A stretch of 64,000 bases of DNA, from NCBI RefSeq assembly GCF_003601925.1, contig NZ_QZWH01000020.1, forward strand, positions 56,029-120,028, read 5' to 3'. Below, piece after piece: positions 19,250 through 28,219 of this stretch. Each line of letters begins with the position of its first letter. Position 1 is the stretch's first letter. This DNA comes from Buttiauxella izardii. GTDB lineage: Bacteria > Pseudomonadota > Gammaproteobacteria > Enterobacterales > Enterobacteriaceae. The position numbers and the translations under genes were made by a program. The notes under the pieces are model-generated. The model saw nothing but the letters and a program-made list of their open reading frames with translations, did no database searches and was not told where the DNA came from.

Positions 19250-19358
19250 ATTGTTAAAATTCATTCTGTGTTGTCCCTCACTTGCTGCTTTTTACACCGC
19301 ACCGCAGAATCTATTTACCGCATATCGCGGAGAATAGAACATATAAAAAGGGGATGTG

Positions 19359-19673
19359 ATGAAGAAGATCTTTTTATGCTGTGCAGCCGGAATGTCTACC
19401 AGCATGTTAGTGGAAAAAATGAAGCAGTCCGCCACTCATCGCGATATTGCCGTTGAAATTACGGCAGTGCCAGTCTCTGATTTTGACCAAATTATTACCG
19501 AAGCCGATGTTATTCTGCTCGGCCCGCAAGTGAAATTCCAACTGAAGAGTTTATCCAGCGCCGCCGCGGCTCACGGCGTGCCTGTCGATGCCATTGATAT
19601 GATGCAGTATGGCTCGATGCAAGGCGATAAAGTGCTGGATCACGCCCTGTCATTACTTAACAACCCACAATAA
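19359..19673 (+). CDS. PTS lactose/cellobiose-family EIIB component
   Basis: A 104-residue cytoplasmic phosphocarrier. The active cysteine is Cys8 in the CCAAGMSTS loop (aligned with Cys10 of E. coli ChbB). A GTG lies one codon upstream (19356), but AGGGG at 19349-19353 is better spaced for the ATG at 19359. It passes phosphate from an EIIA to sugar bound by the EIIC at 21073. It is first in an EIIB - glycosidase - EIIC operon with a 9-bp gap to the next gene. Confidence 0.9.
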   Translation: MKKIFLCCAAGMSTSMLVEKMKQSATHRDIAVEITAVPVSDFDQIITEADVILLGPQVKFQLKSLSSAAAAHGVPVDAIDMMQYGSMQGDKVLDHALSLLNNPQ

Positions 19674-19682
19674 GGGCAGGCG

Positions 19683-21071
19683 ATGAATACCCGTTTTCCT
19701 GATAATTTCTGGTGGGGAACCGCTACCAGCGCAACACAATCTGAAGGGCATCAACCCGGTGATGGCAAAGGGGAAAATATCTGGGACTATGCCTCGCATC
19801 ATTATAATCAGCGCTTTTTTAATGGTGTTACCGCAGACCAGACCTCGACGTTTTACCAGAATTATCGGGAAGATATTCAGCTTGCTAAAAATATCGGTCT
19901 GAACTCGTTTCGCACTTCTATTTCCTGGTCACGATTAATCCCTGACGGTGATGGGGAAATTAACCCGCAGGCGGTCGATTTTTACAATTCCGTGATTAAC
20001 GAACTGCATGCCCAGGGTATTGAACCGTTTATTAATCTTTACCACTTTGATATGCCGATGGCGCTTCAGGAAAAAGGCGGCTTTGAAAATCGTGAAGTGG
20101 TGGATGCATTCGCCCGTTATGCGGAGATTTGTTTCGACCTGTTTGGCGACCGCGTGCGTTATTGGTTCACGTTTAACGAACCGTTGATTCCGGCTGAAGC
20201 GGGATATTTGCATCCTCGCCATTACCCGTATGTGACTAATTTCCGTCGAGCAGCCCAGGTGCTTCACCATATTGTGCTGGCACACTGTAAAGCCGTTGCG
20301 GCCTGGCGACGCATGAAGTTGCCGGGGAAGATTGGCATCATCATGGATGTGATCCCGGTTTATCCGCGCAGTGATTCCCCGGAGGATTTACTGGCCGCAG
20401 AAATGGCGGATCTGTTTTATACCCGCAGTATTAACGAACCCATTTTATTAGGGCGTTACCCGGACGAATTAATTGCTCTGCTGAAAGAACACGAACAGTT
20501 GCCGCAAAGTTTACCAAGTGATTGCGAGCTGATTGCTAAAACCAAAATTGATTTACTGGGAATCAATTACTACCGTCCGCGCCGCGTAAAAGCACGTGAA
20601 ACCTTGCTCGAAGAACCGCACGGTTTTGTGCCGGAACGTTTCTTCGAGGAATACATTATGCCGGGGCGCAGGATGAATACTTCCCGTGGCATTGAGATTT
20701 ATCCCGCCGCGCTTTACGACATTGCAATGGTAGTGAAAGAACGCTACGGCAATTTACCGTGGTTTGTTTCTGAAAACGGCATCGGTATTTCTGACGAAGA
20801 ACAGTTCGTGGTTAACGGCCAGGTTCAGGATGATTATCGAATTGAATTTCTTCAGGAACATCTGAGCTATTTGCATAAAGCGATGGCCGATGGCAGCAAC
20901 TGTCTGGGCTATCAAATGTGGACGTTCATCGACTGTTGGTCCTGGCAAAATGCTTATAAAAACCGCTACGGTTTTTACCGCCTGGATTTAGAAACGCAGC
21001 AACGCTCATTGAAAAAGTCGGGACAGTGGTTCCGTTCGGTCATTGAAAATAACGGATTCGAGAGGGCATAA
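19683..21071 (+). CDS. 6-phospho-beta-glucosidase, glycoside hydrolase family 1
   Basis: A 462-residue GH1 enzyme. The acid/base glutamate is Glu166 in TFNEP and the nucleophile is Glu364 in SENG. In this PTS context it should hydrolyse phosphorylated beta-glucosides (cellobiose, arbutin or salicin type) to glucose 6-phosphate and an aglycone or sugar. The exact substrate cannot be read from the sequence. The stop codon is followed after one base by the EIIC start, so translation is coupled. Confidence 0.92.
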   Translation: MNTRFPDNFWWGTATSATQSEGHQPGDGKGENIWDYASHHYNQRFFNGVTADQTSTFYQNYREDIQLAKNIGLNSFRTSISWSRLIPDGDGEINPQAVDFYNSVINELHAQGIEPFINLYHFDMPMALQEKGGFENREVVDAFARYAEICFDLFGDRVRYWFTFNEPLIPAEAGYLHPRHYPYVTNFRRAAQVLHHIVLAHCKAVAAWRRMKLPGKIGIIMDVIPVYPRSDSPEDLLAAEMADLFYTRSINEPILLGRYPDELIALLKEHEQLPQSLPSDCELIAKTKIDLLGINYYRPRRVKARETLLEEPHGFVPERFFEEYIMPGRRMNTSRGIEIYPAALYDIAMVVKERYGNLPWFVSENGIGISDEEQFVVNGQVQDDYRIEFLQEHLSYLHKAMADGSNCLGYQMWTFIDCWSWQNAYKNRYGFYRLDLETQQRSLKKSGQWFRSVIENNGFERA

Positions 21072-21072
21072 C

Positions 21073-22395
21073 ATGTCTTACTTTGAAAGACTGGCTGAAA
21101 AGATGCTGCCGGTGGCGAATGCTATCGGCAATCAGCGTCATATGCAGGCAATTCGCAACGGGTTAATTTCTATTTTGCCGCTGACGATTGTCGGATCGTT
21201 TTTCGTTATTTTGCTCAATATTCCCATCAAAGGTTATATGGATTTTATCGCGCCGTGGCGCGATATGCTGGATGTGCCGTTCCGCTTCACCGTCGGGCTG
21301 ATGTCGCTGTATGCCGCCTTTACTATCGGCTCTTTCCTCGGGAAAAGTTACAAGCTCAATGATATTACTAGCGGGCTATTAGCGATGCTGGCGACCTTGT
21401 TGATGATTGTGCCCGTCAACATTAAACAAGGGATTACGGTTGCCGGAGAAGCGGTATCAGGGCGTTATATTCCCATCACCTCGCTAAGTTCGCAGGGGCT
21501 ATTTGGCGCGATTATTTCCTCACTGATCGCCATCGAAATTTACCGTTTTATTAAAGTCCGAAATATCGAAATTAAGATGCCTGAAGGCGTGCCGCCAGTG
21601 GTCGCCAGTTCGTTTTCAGCGCTGTTCCCGACGCTCGCCGTAGTGCTGGTTTTCTGGATCCCGCGCCACTTCTTTAATATCGATATCAACGCCATCATCA
21701 GCTTTATTATTATGCCGCTCAAAGGATTTATGACCGGCACGAATCTGTTTGGCGGCATTGTGACTCAGTTCTTTATCGACCTGTTCTGGGTGTTTGGTAT
21801 TCACGGCCATGCCGTGATGGGGCCGCTGATTCGCCCGCTGTGGGATCAGGCGATTGTGCAAAATATGGAGATGTTCCAGGCGGGAACCAGCGCCTATGAA
21901 TTACCGAATATCTTCACCGAGCAATTCTTCCAGTGGTATGCGCAGATGGGCGGCACGGGTTCGACACTGGCGTTAGTGGTGTTGTTTATACGTTCGAAAG
22001 CGATTTATCTGAAGCAGTTGGGGAAATTGTCGTTTATTCCTGGGTTATTTAATATCAACGAGCCAATGATATTTGGTGCGCCGATAGTCATGAACCCGAT
22101 TCTGGCGGTGCCGTTTATTCTGGCTCCGATGGTGAACACCGTGGTGGTTTATCTGTTTACCATAACCGGACTTATTCCCCGCATGATGGTGAAGCCGCCG
22201 TTCACTATTCCGGCTCCGCTCGGCGCGTTAATTACCACCAACTGGAACTTGATTGCCTGCGGGCTGGTGTTTATTTGCTTCTTTATCTCTCTGGCAATTT
22301 ATTACCCGTTCTTCAAGGTCTACGAGAAAAAGATGCTGGAAACTCAGCAGCAGCAACAAGAAGAAGAGAAGGCTAAGCAACTGGCTGACGCTTAA
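21073..22395 (+). CDS. PTS lactose/cellobiose-family EIIC permease
   Basis: An integral inner-membrane sugar permease of 440 residues with about ten hydrophobic segments and the family pattern NINEPMIFGAPIVMNP. The frame is open back to 21043, but the ATG at 21073 follows GAGAGGG and avoids a 30-bp overlap with the glycosidase. It imports the beta-glucoside while it is phosphorylated by EIIB. No EIIA gene accompanies the operon, so a lactose-type EIIA encoded elsewhere (ChbA-like) must supply phosphate. The C-terminal tail is Gln/Glu/Lys-rich and probably cytoplasmic. Confidence 0.9.
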   Translation: MSYFERLAEKMLPVANAIGNQRHMQAIRNGLISILPLTIVGSFFVILLNIPIKGYMDFIAPWRDMLDVPFRFTVGLMSLYAAFTIGSFLGKSYKLNDITSGLLAMLATLLMIVPVNIKQGITVAGEAVSGRYIPITSLSSQGLFGAIISSLIAIEIYRFIKVRNIEIKMPEGVPPVVASSFSALFPTLAVVLVFWIPRHFFNIDINAIISFIIMPLKGFMTGTNLFGGIVTQFFIDLFWVFGIHGHAVMGPLIRPLWDQAIVQNMEMFQAGTSAYELPNIFTEQFFQWYAQMGGTGSTLALVVLFIRSKAIYLKQLGKLSFIPGLFNINEPMIFGAPIVMNPILAVPFILAPMVNTVVVYLFTITGLIPRMMVKPPFTIPAPLGALITTNWNLIACGLVFICFFISLAIYYPFFKVYEKKMLETQQQQQEEEKAKQLADA

Positions 22396-22429
22396 GATTG
22401 TTCCCGCACTTCCTCCAAAATACCGTCGT

Positions 22430-22472
22430 GCCATCCACCGCGCAAAGTGTGGATGGCGCTATCGCTATTTTT
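22430..22472 (+). terminator. Terminator-like hairpin after the PTS operon
   Basis: A perfect 9-bp stem GCCATCCAC/GTGGATGGC (22430-22438 and 22449-22457) lies 35 bp after the EIIC stop and is followed by a T tract (22468-22472) about 10 bases later. The distance to the T tract makes the terminator call moderate. Confidence 0.5.
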
Positions 22473-22534
22473 CTACATTGAAGGATAATGGTCGATTCTG
22501 AAACGACAGTTTAATTTTGGTTAAGGGAAGAGGC

Positions 22535-23458
22535 GTGAACAACAACGTTTCGCTGTTTACTAATAAGAAAATCGCATGGATGGGGGCCGCTTTTTGTTGC
22601 CTGTTATGGGGTAGCGCTTACCCGGCAATAAAAAACGGCTATGAAATATTTCAGATAGCGACGGACGATCTGGCTGGGAAAATTGTCTTTGCCGGTTACC
22701 GTTTTGTGATAGCGGGCCTGCTGTTGCTGGTGTTTGCTTCTTTGCAAGGCAAGTCGGTTGTTCGTTTATCACGGCAGCAATTCTCACAACTCGCGCTACT
22801 TGGCGTGACGCAAACCGCGATTCAATACATCTTCTTTTATATTGGGCTGGCCTATACCACAGGTGTGAAAGGCTCAATTATGAACGCCACCGGCACCTTC
22901 TTTAGCGTGTTGCTGGCGCACTTTATCTACCAGAACGACAAGCTCAGCATTAATAAAGTGGTGGGCTGTGTGCTCGGTTTCGCCGGGGTGATGGTGGTGA
23001 ACTTCAACAGCCAGTTGATGGACTTCAGCTTTAGCCTGATGGGCGACGGGTTCGTGGTGTTGGCGGCGTTTATTCTTTCCGCCGCGTCGCTGTATGGTAA
23101 GCGTATTTCGCAAACCATGGACGCGACCATTATGACCGGCTGGCAACTGGCTATCGGCGGCCTGGTGCTGACGATTGGCGGCTATGCCAGCGGCGGCACA
23201 CTGGCGTTTCATGGCTGGGAATCGGTGGCGATCCTCGGGTATTTGGCACTGCTTTCATCGGTGGCGTTTGCCCTCTGGAGCCTGCTGTTAAAGCACAACC
23301 GAGTGGGTATGATTGCGCCGTTTAACTTCCTGATCCCGGTATCTGGCGCGGTGCTTTCGGCGATTTTCCTGCAAGAAAGCATTCTCGAATGGCGTTATGC
23401 GTTAGCCCTGGTGCTGGTGTGCTTTGGTATCTGGCGGGTGAACGTGGTACGCAGATAG
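22535..23458 (+). CDS. EamA/DMT-superfamily transporter
   Basis: About ten transmembrane helices in two repeated halves, with the family signature LLWGSAYPAIK in the first helix. Drug/metabolite transporters of this type usually export amino acids or other metabolites; the substrate here is unknown. A TTG at 22517 is an alternative start, but GTG at 22535 is directly preceded by AAGGGAAGAG and is preferred, giving 307 residues. It is a single-gene unit with a REP-like palindrome downstream. Confidence 0.85.
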   Translation: MNNNVSLFTNKKIAWMGAAFCCLLWGSAYPAIKNGYEIFQIATDDLAGKIVFAGYRFVIAGLLLLVFASLQGKSVVRLSRQQFSQLALLGVTQTAIQYIFFYIGLAYTTGVKGSIMNATGTFFSVLLAHFIYQNDKLSINKVVGCVLGFAGVMVVNFNSQLMDFSFSLMGDGFVVLAAFILSAASLYGKRISQTMDATIMTGWQLAIGGLVLTIGGYASGGTLAFHGWESVAILGYLALLSSVAFALWSLLLKHNRVGMIAPFNFLIPVSGAVLSAIFLQESILEWRYALALVLVCFGIWRVNVVRR

Positions 23459-23510
23459 TTTACAAAATCATCAAATACAGGCCATTATTTAGAAGGTTGG
23501 CGGCAGGGGA

Positions 23511-23547
23511 TTTGTAGGTCGGGTAAGCGCTTATCCACCCTACAAAA
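23511..23547. repeat. REP-like palindrome before yghX
   Basis: TTTGTAGGTCGGGTAAGCGCTTATCCACCCTACAAA forms a nearly complete palindrome with the REP core of this genome. It sits between the DMT transporter and yghX, 43 bp before the yghX start, so it may double as terminator for the upstream gene. Confidence 0.75.
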
Positions 23548-23589
23548 CCTTGTCGGCTATCCGATCTTTTATCGATAAAGGGCCTGCAA

Positions 23590-24477
23590 ATGACCAGACT
23601 GACCGCGAAAGATTTCCCTCCTGAATTACTCGAATACTTCGATTTCTACGTCCACGGCAAAATCAGCAAACGTGAATTTCTCGATATCGCAGGCAAGTTT
23701 GTCGTCGGCGGGCTGTCGGCGGTGGCGCTCGGCACCTTGTTAACGCCGAATTACGCCTTCGCCACGCAGGTGGAATTTACCGACCCGGATATCGTGGCGG
23801 AATATATCGAATACCCAAGCCCGCAAGGCCACGGCAAAGTGCGGGCCTACATGGTGCGCCCGGCGAAAGCGACGGGCAAAGTGCCGGGCGTGGTGGTGGT
23901 GCATGAAAACCGTGGTCTGAATCCGTACATTGAAGATGTGGCGCGCCGCGTTGCCAAAGCCGGATTTATTGCCCTTGCACCGGACGGTTTAAGCTCGGTG
24001 GGCGGTTATCCGGGCAATGACGAAAAAGGCCGCGAGCTGCAATCGCAGGTCGATCCCACCAAACTGATGAATGATTTCTTCGCCGCGATTGAGTTTTTGA
24101 TGCACCACGAGGCGGTGACGGGCAAGGTCGGCATCACCGGTTTTTGCTATGGCGGAGGCGTGGCGAATGCGGCGGCGGTCGCTTATCCGGAACTCGCCGC
24201 AGCCGTGCCGTTTTATGGTCGCCAGGCAAAAGTGGAAGATGTGCCGCGTATCAAAGCGCCATTATTGCTGCATTTTGGCGAGCTGGACTCGCGTATCAAC
24301 GAAGGCTGGCCCGCGTATGAAGCGGCTTTGAAGGCGAATAATAAGGTTTACGAAGGTTATATTTATCCCGGTGTGAACCACGGGTTCCATAACGATTCGA
24401 CGCCGCGTTATGACAAAGCGGCGGCGGAGCTGGCGTGGAAGCGGACGATCGACTGGTTTAATAAATATCTGGTTTAG
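23590..24477 (+). CDS. yghX: YghX, dienelactone-hydrolase-family protein
   Basis: A 295-residue alpha/beta hydrolase nearly colinear with E. coli YghX, which is broken in K-12 but intact here. The nucleophile is Cys186 in GFCYGGG; Asp in ELDSRINEG and His in VNHGFHND complete the triad. The N-terminus (SKREFLDIAGKF followed by a hydrophobic stretch) looks like a Tat-type or membrane-anchor segment but has Lys-Arg rather than the twin arginine. The substrate is unknown. Its stop overlaps the convergent diguanylate cyclase by 4 bp. Confidence 0.9.
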   Translation: MTRLTAKDFPPELLEYFDFYVHGKISKREFLDIAGKFVVGGLSAVALGTLLTPNYAFATQVEFTDPDIVAEYIEYPSPQGHGKVRAYMVRPAKATGKVPGVVVVHENRGLNPYIEDVARRVAKAGFIALAPDGLSSVGGYPGNDEKGRELQSQVDPTKLMNDFFAAIEFLMHHEAVTGKVGITGFCYGGGVANAAAVAYPELAAAVPFYGRQAKVEDVPRIKAPLLLHFGELDSRINEGWPAYEAALKANNKVYEGYIYPGVNHGFHNDSTPRYDKAAAELAWKRTIDWFNKYLV

Positions 24478-25439
24478 CTTTGAATCAGGATCCTGGCCCC
24501 CAGCGCCACCCCATTTTTGCCGGTGCGTTTAATCATATACATCGACTCATCGGCACGAATCACCGCATCGTTAAAATTATCGCTGGCCCAGGATTCGTTC
24601 ACGCCAATCGAAGCGCCGACTTTTGCCGCGCCGTTGCTCAATTCAAACGGTGTGATCGCCGCATCCAGGCAGCGCATCGCGATGTTGTGGATTTCCGGAT
24701 TATCCAGCGTCCACGGCAGCAGTAGAATAAATTCATCGCCGCCGATACGGCCAATTGTCACTTCCGGCGGGCAGGCATCACGCAGGCGCTGGCTGAGTTG
24801 CAACAGCACTTCGTCGCCGCTGCGATGCCCCAGGGTATCATTCACGTTTTTGAAATCATCCAGATCGATAAACGCCACCGACAGCGAGCCGAGGTTTTTC
24901 AGCAAATCGAACTGCGCGTGTAGCGCGTGGCGGTTGGCAAGCCCGGTCAGCGGGTCGTGATTAGCCAGTTTCGCAAGCTGCTGTTCATACTGTTTTTCTT
25001 TAGTCATGTCGATGTGCGTGCCGGTGACTTTCAGCGGCTTTCCGTCATCGCTCCATTCCGAAACGCGCCCCCGGTCGAGCACCCAGGTGATAGTGCCATT
25101 TTTGGCCTGCATGCGGTGCAGCGCCTCATAAAACGGGGTATTTCCCTCTAGATGGTTATAAAACGCCGACAGCACCATTTCCTTGTCTTCAGGATGCAAA
25201 TGCTCACGCCACACATCAAAATGAGCGCTAAGTTCTTTGGGCTGAAAACCCAGCATGGAACCCCAACGGCGGTTAAAAATAATCAACTTCCCGCTTGGCA
25301 CATCGAGCTGCCATAAGCACAAACCCGTCCCGTCCAGAGCCGCACTCAGCTTGTTACGCGAGTCGTGTGCGATTCTTTTCAGACGGGCATTGTGCTTCTT
25401 GAGGTTCTGGATCTGTTGCCTGAGGATCTCTTCTGACAT
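24474..25439 (-). CDS. PAS-GGDEF diguanylate cyclase
   Basis: A cytoplasmic protein of 321 residues. An N-terminal coiled coil (LRQQIQNLKKHNARLKRI) is followed by a PAS/PAC domain (about residues 40-150) and a C-terminal GGDEF domain with intact active-site motif GGDEF in RIGGDEFILL. It should make cyclic di-GMP in response to a signal sensed by the PAS domain. There are no transmembrane segments. No effector gene is adjacent. It converges on yghX. Confidence 0.9.
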   Translation of the reverse strand: MSEEILRQQIQNLKKHNARLKRIAHDSRNKLSAALDGTGLCLWQLDVPSGKLIIFNRRWGSMLGFQPKELSAHFDVWREHLHPEDKEMVLSAFYNHLEGNTPFYEALHRMQAKNGTITWVLDRGRVSEWSDDGKPLKVTGTHIDMTKEKQYEQQLAKLANHDPLTGLANRHALHAQFDLLKNLGSLSVAFIDLDDFKNVNDTLGHRSGDEVLLQLSQRLRDACPPEVTIGRIGGDEFILLLPWTLDNPEIHNIAMRCLDAAITPFELSNGAAKVGASIGVNESWASDNFNDAVIRADESMYMIKRTGKNGVALGARILIQS

Positions 25440-25549
25440 TGACCATAGTTATGTTCAAATAATATCCATTCTTAACAGCTATTAATTGGTTGTAAATATG
25501 GTCGTGAAAAAATCGTTTTAATTTGAGTTAAGTTGGGATCAGGAACTCG

Positions 25550-26689
25550 TTAGTGGTCGATATACAGATAGTGCATCCAGCTGGTCATGCGCAGCAGGAT
25601 TTTGCGGATAAACGAAACGTGCTTGAAATAATCTGAGTAAATCGCCACCTGGCCCATCGTTCCGGCGGGGAGGTTCTTCATGTCGGCCATATTGTTCAGC
25701 TCGATTTCCGCATAAATGCCGTCGAGTTTCGGGTCGAGACTTAAGCCTTGTAGATGGCCTTGCGCCTGGTAGCTGCTGCTCGCGACCACAGGCAGGATTT
25801 GTTTCACTTTCCCTTTCACCACGCTGCCTGGCAGGCCGTTAAATACCACTTCGGCTTCATCGCCCGCCGTTAAACGCAGGGCCGAGTTCTGGCGGAATAC
25901 GGCATACACGCTGTTTTTCTGCTCGGGAACAAAAACCATCACCGGGCGCAGCGGCAGCGGGCGCACGAACATGCCGGGTTTGAGCAGAAGTTGCGTGGCG
26001 TAGCCATCGCTCGGCGCGTAAATAACCGTTCTTGCGAGGAAGTATTCCGCTTCTTTAAGTTTTGATTTCAATTGGTACACAGCGGCGTTTTCGCCGTTGA
26101 TCATGGCGCTCAACTGGGCAGCCGTGGCATCGCGTTTAGAGAGAACCGAGCGCCACTGAGCATGCGCTGCCAGGTAGTTTTGCTGTGCGCGAACCACTTC
26201 CTGGTCGGTAAACGGGCTTTTCATTTTGTCTTTGCTGCCGTTCTGGTAACGATTGGCATCTTTCAACGCTAAATCGCGGACGGCTTTTGCCTGGGCGATA
26301 TCGGCATTTTCGGAGGCGAGCCGCGCTTTGAGCATTTCCACGTTTTGCTGGGCGGTTTCAATCTCACCTTTCAGCGCTTCGACTTTTGACTCGTATGCCG
26401 TCGGGTCGATACGGAACAGGAAATCACCTTTTTTCAGTTTCTGATTGGCATGAGGCGTGACTTCAACCACCACGCCTTCCACTTCAGGAATAATAGGTAG
26501 CGTGACGGTCACCATCTGAGCGCGTTCAGAATAAGGATGGTTGTAATTCATTAATAACAGCAGTGAGCCAATCAGAATAACACCGCCCAAAACGGCGGTG
26601 GGAACCGTCCATTTATTTAACGGGATTTTGAAGAATTTAAATATACCGAAGCAGATCGCGGTATAAGTGAGAATAAGTAATAAGTCCAC
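25550..26689 (-). CDS. HlyD-type membrane fusion protein, YiaV/YibH-like
   Basis: A 379-residue protein with two N-terminal hydrophobic segments, a lipoyl-like half, a long coiled-coil hairpin and the second barrel half. Its C-terminal segment LLRMTSWMHYLY is a hallmark of E. coli YiaV and YibH. In E. coli, both partner with a small DUF3302 protein (YiaW or YibI), as here. No transporter or outer-membrane channel is adjacent; the exported substrate is unknown. It follows the DUF3302 gene by 16 bp. Confidence 0.88.
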   Translation of the reverse strand: MDLLLILTYTAICFGIFKFFKIPLNKWTVPTAVLGGVILIGSLLLLMNYNHPYSERAQMVTVTLPIIPEVEGVVVEVTPHANQKLKKGDFLFRIDPTAYESKVEALKGEIETAQQNVEMLKARLASENADIAQAKAVRDLALKDANRYQNGSKDKMKSPFTDQEVVRAQQNYLAAHAQWRSVLSKRDATAAQLSAMINGENAAVYQLKSKLKEAEYFLARTVIYAPSDGYATQLLLKPGMFVRPLPLRPVMVFVPEQKNSVYAVFRQNSALRLTAGDEAEVVFNGLPGSVVKGKVKQILPVVASSSYQAQGHLQGLSLDPKLDGIYAEIELNNMADMKNLPAGTMGQVAIYSDYFKHVSFIRKILLRMTSWMHYLYIDH

Positions 26690-26705
26690 AATAAATCCTG
26701 ATCAA

Positions 26706-27035
26706 TTAGTCGGTCGCTGATGACTTTGTTGGCGTTTTCTCATGCTGAGCTTCGAGCATCGCTATTCTTTCGCGTAAGGCATCCATTTCATTATTTTTAA
26801 CCGCAAAGCCCCAGCCTCGGTCTTCACGATATAACATCGCCCAGATCCACAGGAATGGCCATAAAACATGTAAGGTGAATAAACTGACCCAACCCGCAGC
26901 GTGAATCGCATCCTGGTGAGGATGATTACGATGTACGGCGATTTCATAGGGAATATCGTGTACCACAATTACGCCATAAAATAGCGTCAGCCCAACAAAG
27001 ATAAGTGCCGCCAGAGCGACGTAATCGAGAAACAT
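26706..27035 (-). CDS. DUF3302 inner-membrane protein, YiaW/YibI-like
   Basis: A 109-residue protein with two predicted transmembrane segments (about residues 5-25 and 50-68), conserved HDIPY and HPHQDAIHAAGWVSLFTLH patterns, and a charged C-terminal helix. It is the constant partner of YiaV/YibH-type membrane fusion proteins and is co-transcribed with one here. Its exact role is not known. Confidence 0.9.
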   Translation of the reverse strand: MFLDYVALAALIFVGLTLFYGVIVVHDIPYEIAVHRNHPHQDAIHAAGWVSLFTLHVLWPFLWIWAMLYREDRGWGFAVKNNEMDALRERIAMLEAQHEKTPTKSSATD

Positions 27036-27357
27036 ACTTGAAACCTGATGAAGAAATTTCAGGAGACATTAATGAGAAGGGGTGAATGGCACCACTTTTA
27101 TTTTGTTTAAAAATAAATAATCAGCCAGTTTTTAATTGCACAAAGCGTTAATAATGTGCAATAGAAAAATCAGAAAATTACACTTCTTTTCATCGTTGAA
27201 ACAGTTATGGGAAAATTGCTACATATTGTTTAAGTTTTATTATGGACAGTTGAATATATTAGCTAAACACCGCAAGGTATGGCTCCCAGCCAGATCGTTG
27301 GCATGGTTTATACTTCTAGTAGTCTTTAGGTAGAGATGAGTCATCTTAGGATTAAAA
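27036..27357. other. AT-rich divergent region before the IprA-like regulator
   Basis: 322 bp between the divergent DUF3302 gene and the Crp-like regulator. It is strongly AT-rich and holds both promoters. TATACT at about 27308 is a fair -10 element for the rightward gene, without a good -35. I see no RNA gene or repeat; the short open frames in it lack family resemblance. Confidence 0.45.
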
Positions 27358-27987
27358 ATGATCATACCCCCTCCATCGCGGCCGGAAGCTGCTATTCAAA
27401 ATATTATTACCGCTCTTGAACCTTATGGCACGCCTATGGAGGTGATTCCACGCAAAAGGATAAATTGGGAGCATAAAGAAATTCCCCAGTTCTATCTGTT
27501 TAAAAGTGGAGAACTTTCTGTCCTTCGCGCCGCTGATGGCCTGGTGATCACCACCGTTTACGATCAGAATTTGTTCGGGATTGCCGAGAGCATTCAGCCG
27601 CTGCGCAGCCATATTCTGCGTGCCGAAACGGAATGCACAATGCTGCGTCTGGATGCCAGTCTGGGGCATGAATTAATCACCGAGAAAGGATTATGGAAAG
27701 ATATTGCCATCATTCTGGCTTATTACACCACCTATCTCTTTTACCGTGATTCAGTGATAGTACAGCAGCGGACATACTCTATTATTCGTGGGCATCTGCT
27801 TGAAATGAATCGTTTGTCAGCGGAGTTACGTTCCAGAGTTTCTATTCTTGATTATATTCAGGAAAGAACACATTTATCCCGTAGCAGTATCTTGAACGTG
27901 ATGTTTGCCTTAAAGAGCGGTGGCTACATAGAAATTAAACGCGGTGGATATTTAATTGAAGTCATTAATTTACCCGAAAGGTTCTGA
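27358..27987 (+). CDS. IprA/YaiV-like Crp-fold transcriptional regulator
   Basis: A 209-residue protein. The N-terminal part resembles a cyclic-nucleotide-binding-like sensor, and the C-terminal winged helix (about residues 150-205; ELRSRVSILDYIQERTHLSRSS) closely resembles E. coli YaiV and the IprA family linked to peroxide resistance. No cAMP-binding signature is evident. Its targets are unknown. It lies upstream of yfaZ on the same strand, separated by 232 bp that contain a terminator. Confidence 0.8.
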   Translation: MIIPPPSRPEAAIQNIITALEPYGTPMEVIPRKRINWEHKEIPQFYLFKSGELSVLRAADGLVITTVYDQNLFGIAESIQPLRSHILRAETECTMLRLDASLGHELITEKGLWKDIAIILAYYTTYLFYRDSVIVQQRTYSIIRGHLLEMNRLSAELRSRVSILDYIQERTHLSRSSILNVMFALKSGGYIEIKRGGYLIEVINLPERF

Positions 27988-28151
27988 GTCCTGGAGGCCG
28001 TAGATATATTTCAATCAGGCTTTTTTAGTACAAAAATAAACAACATTGAAATTCCCCCCGCTTAAGACTCTGCATACCATTCGTTGCTGAAATACTCATG
28101 CTAGTGAGTCATCTCTCAGGTAGTTATTAAAAAAAGCAGTGATGTCCGTTT

Positions 28152-28186
28152 TGCCCGATGCATTTGTGCCTGTCGGGCATTTTTTT
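28152..28186 (+). terminator. Rho-independent terminator or attenuator upstream of yfaZ
   Basis: A 7-bp GC-rich stem TGCCCGA/TCGGGCA (28152-28158 and 28173-28179) is followed by seven T residues. It ends only about 33 bp before the yfaZ ATG, leaving no room for a normal promoter after it, so yfaZ transcription must pass through it. The leader also holds a small ACTCA/TGAGT hairpin near 28100. It may be an attenuator or the 3' end of a small RNA. Confidence 0.7.
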
Positions 28187-28219
28187 ATCTGCAAACCCAC
28201 AAATAAAATAAGGAACGCG

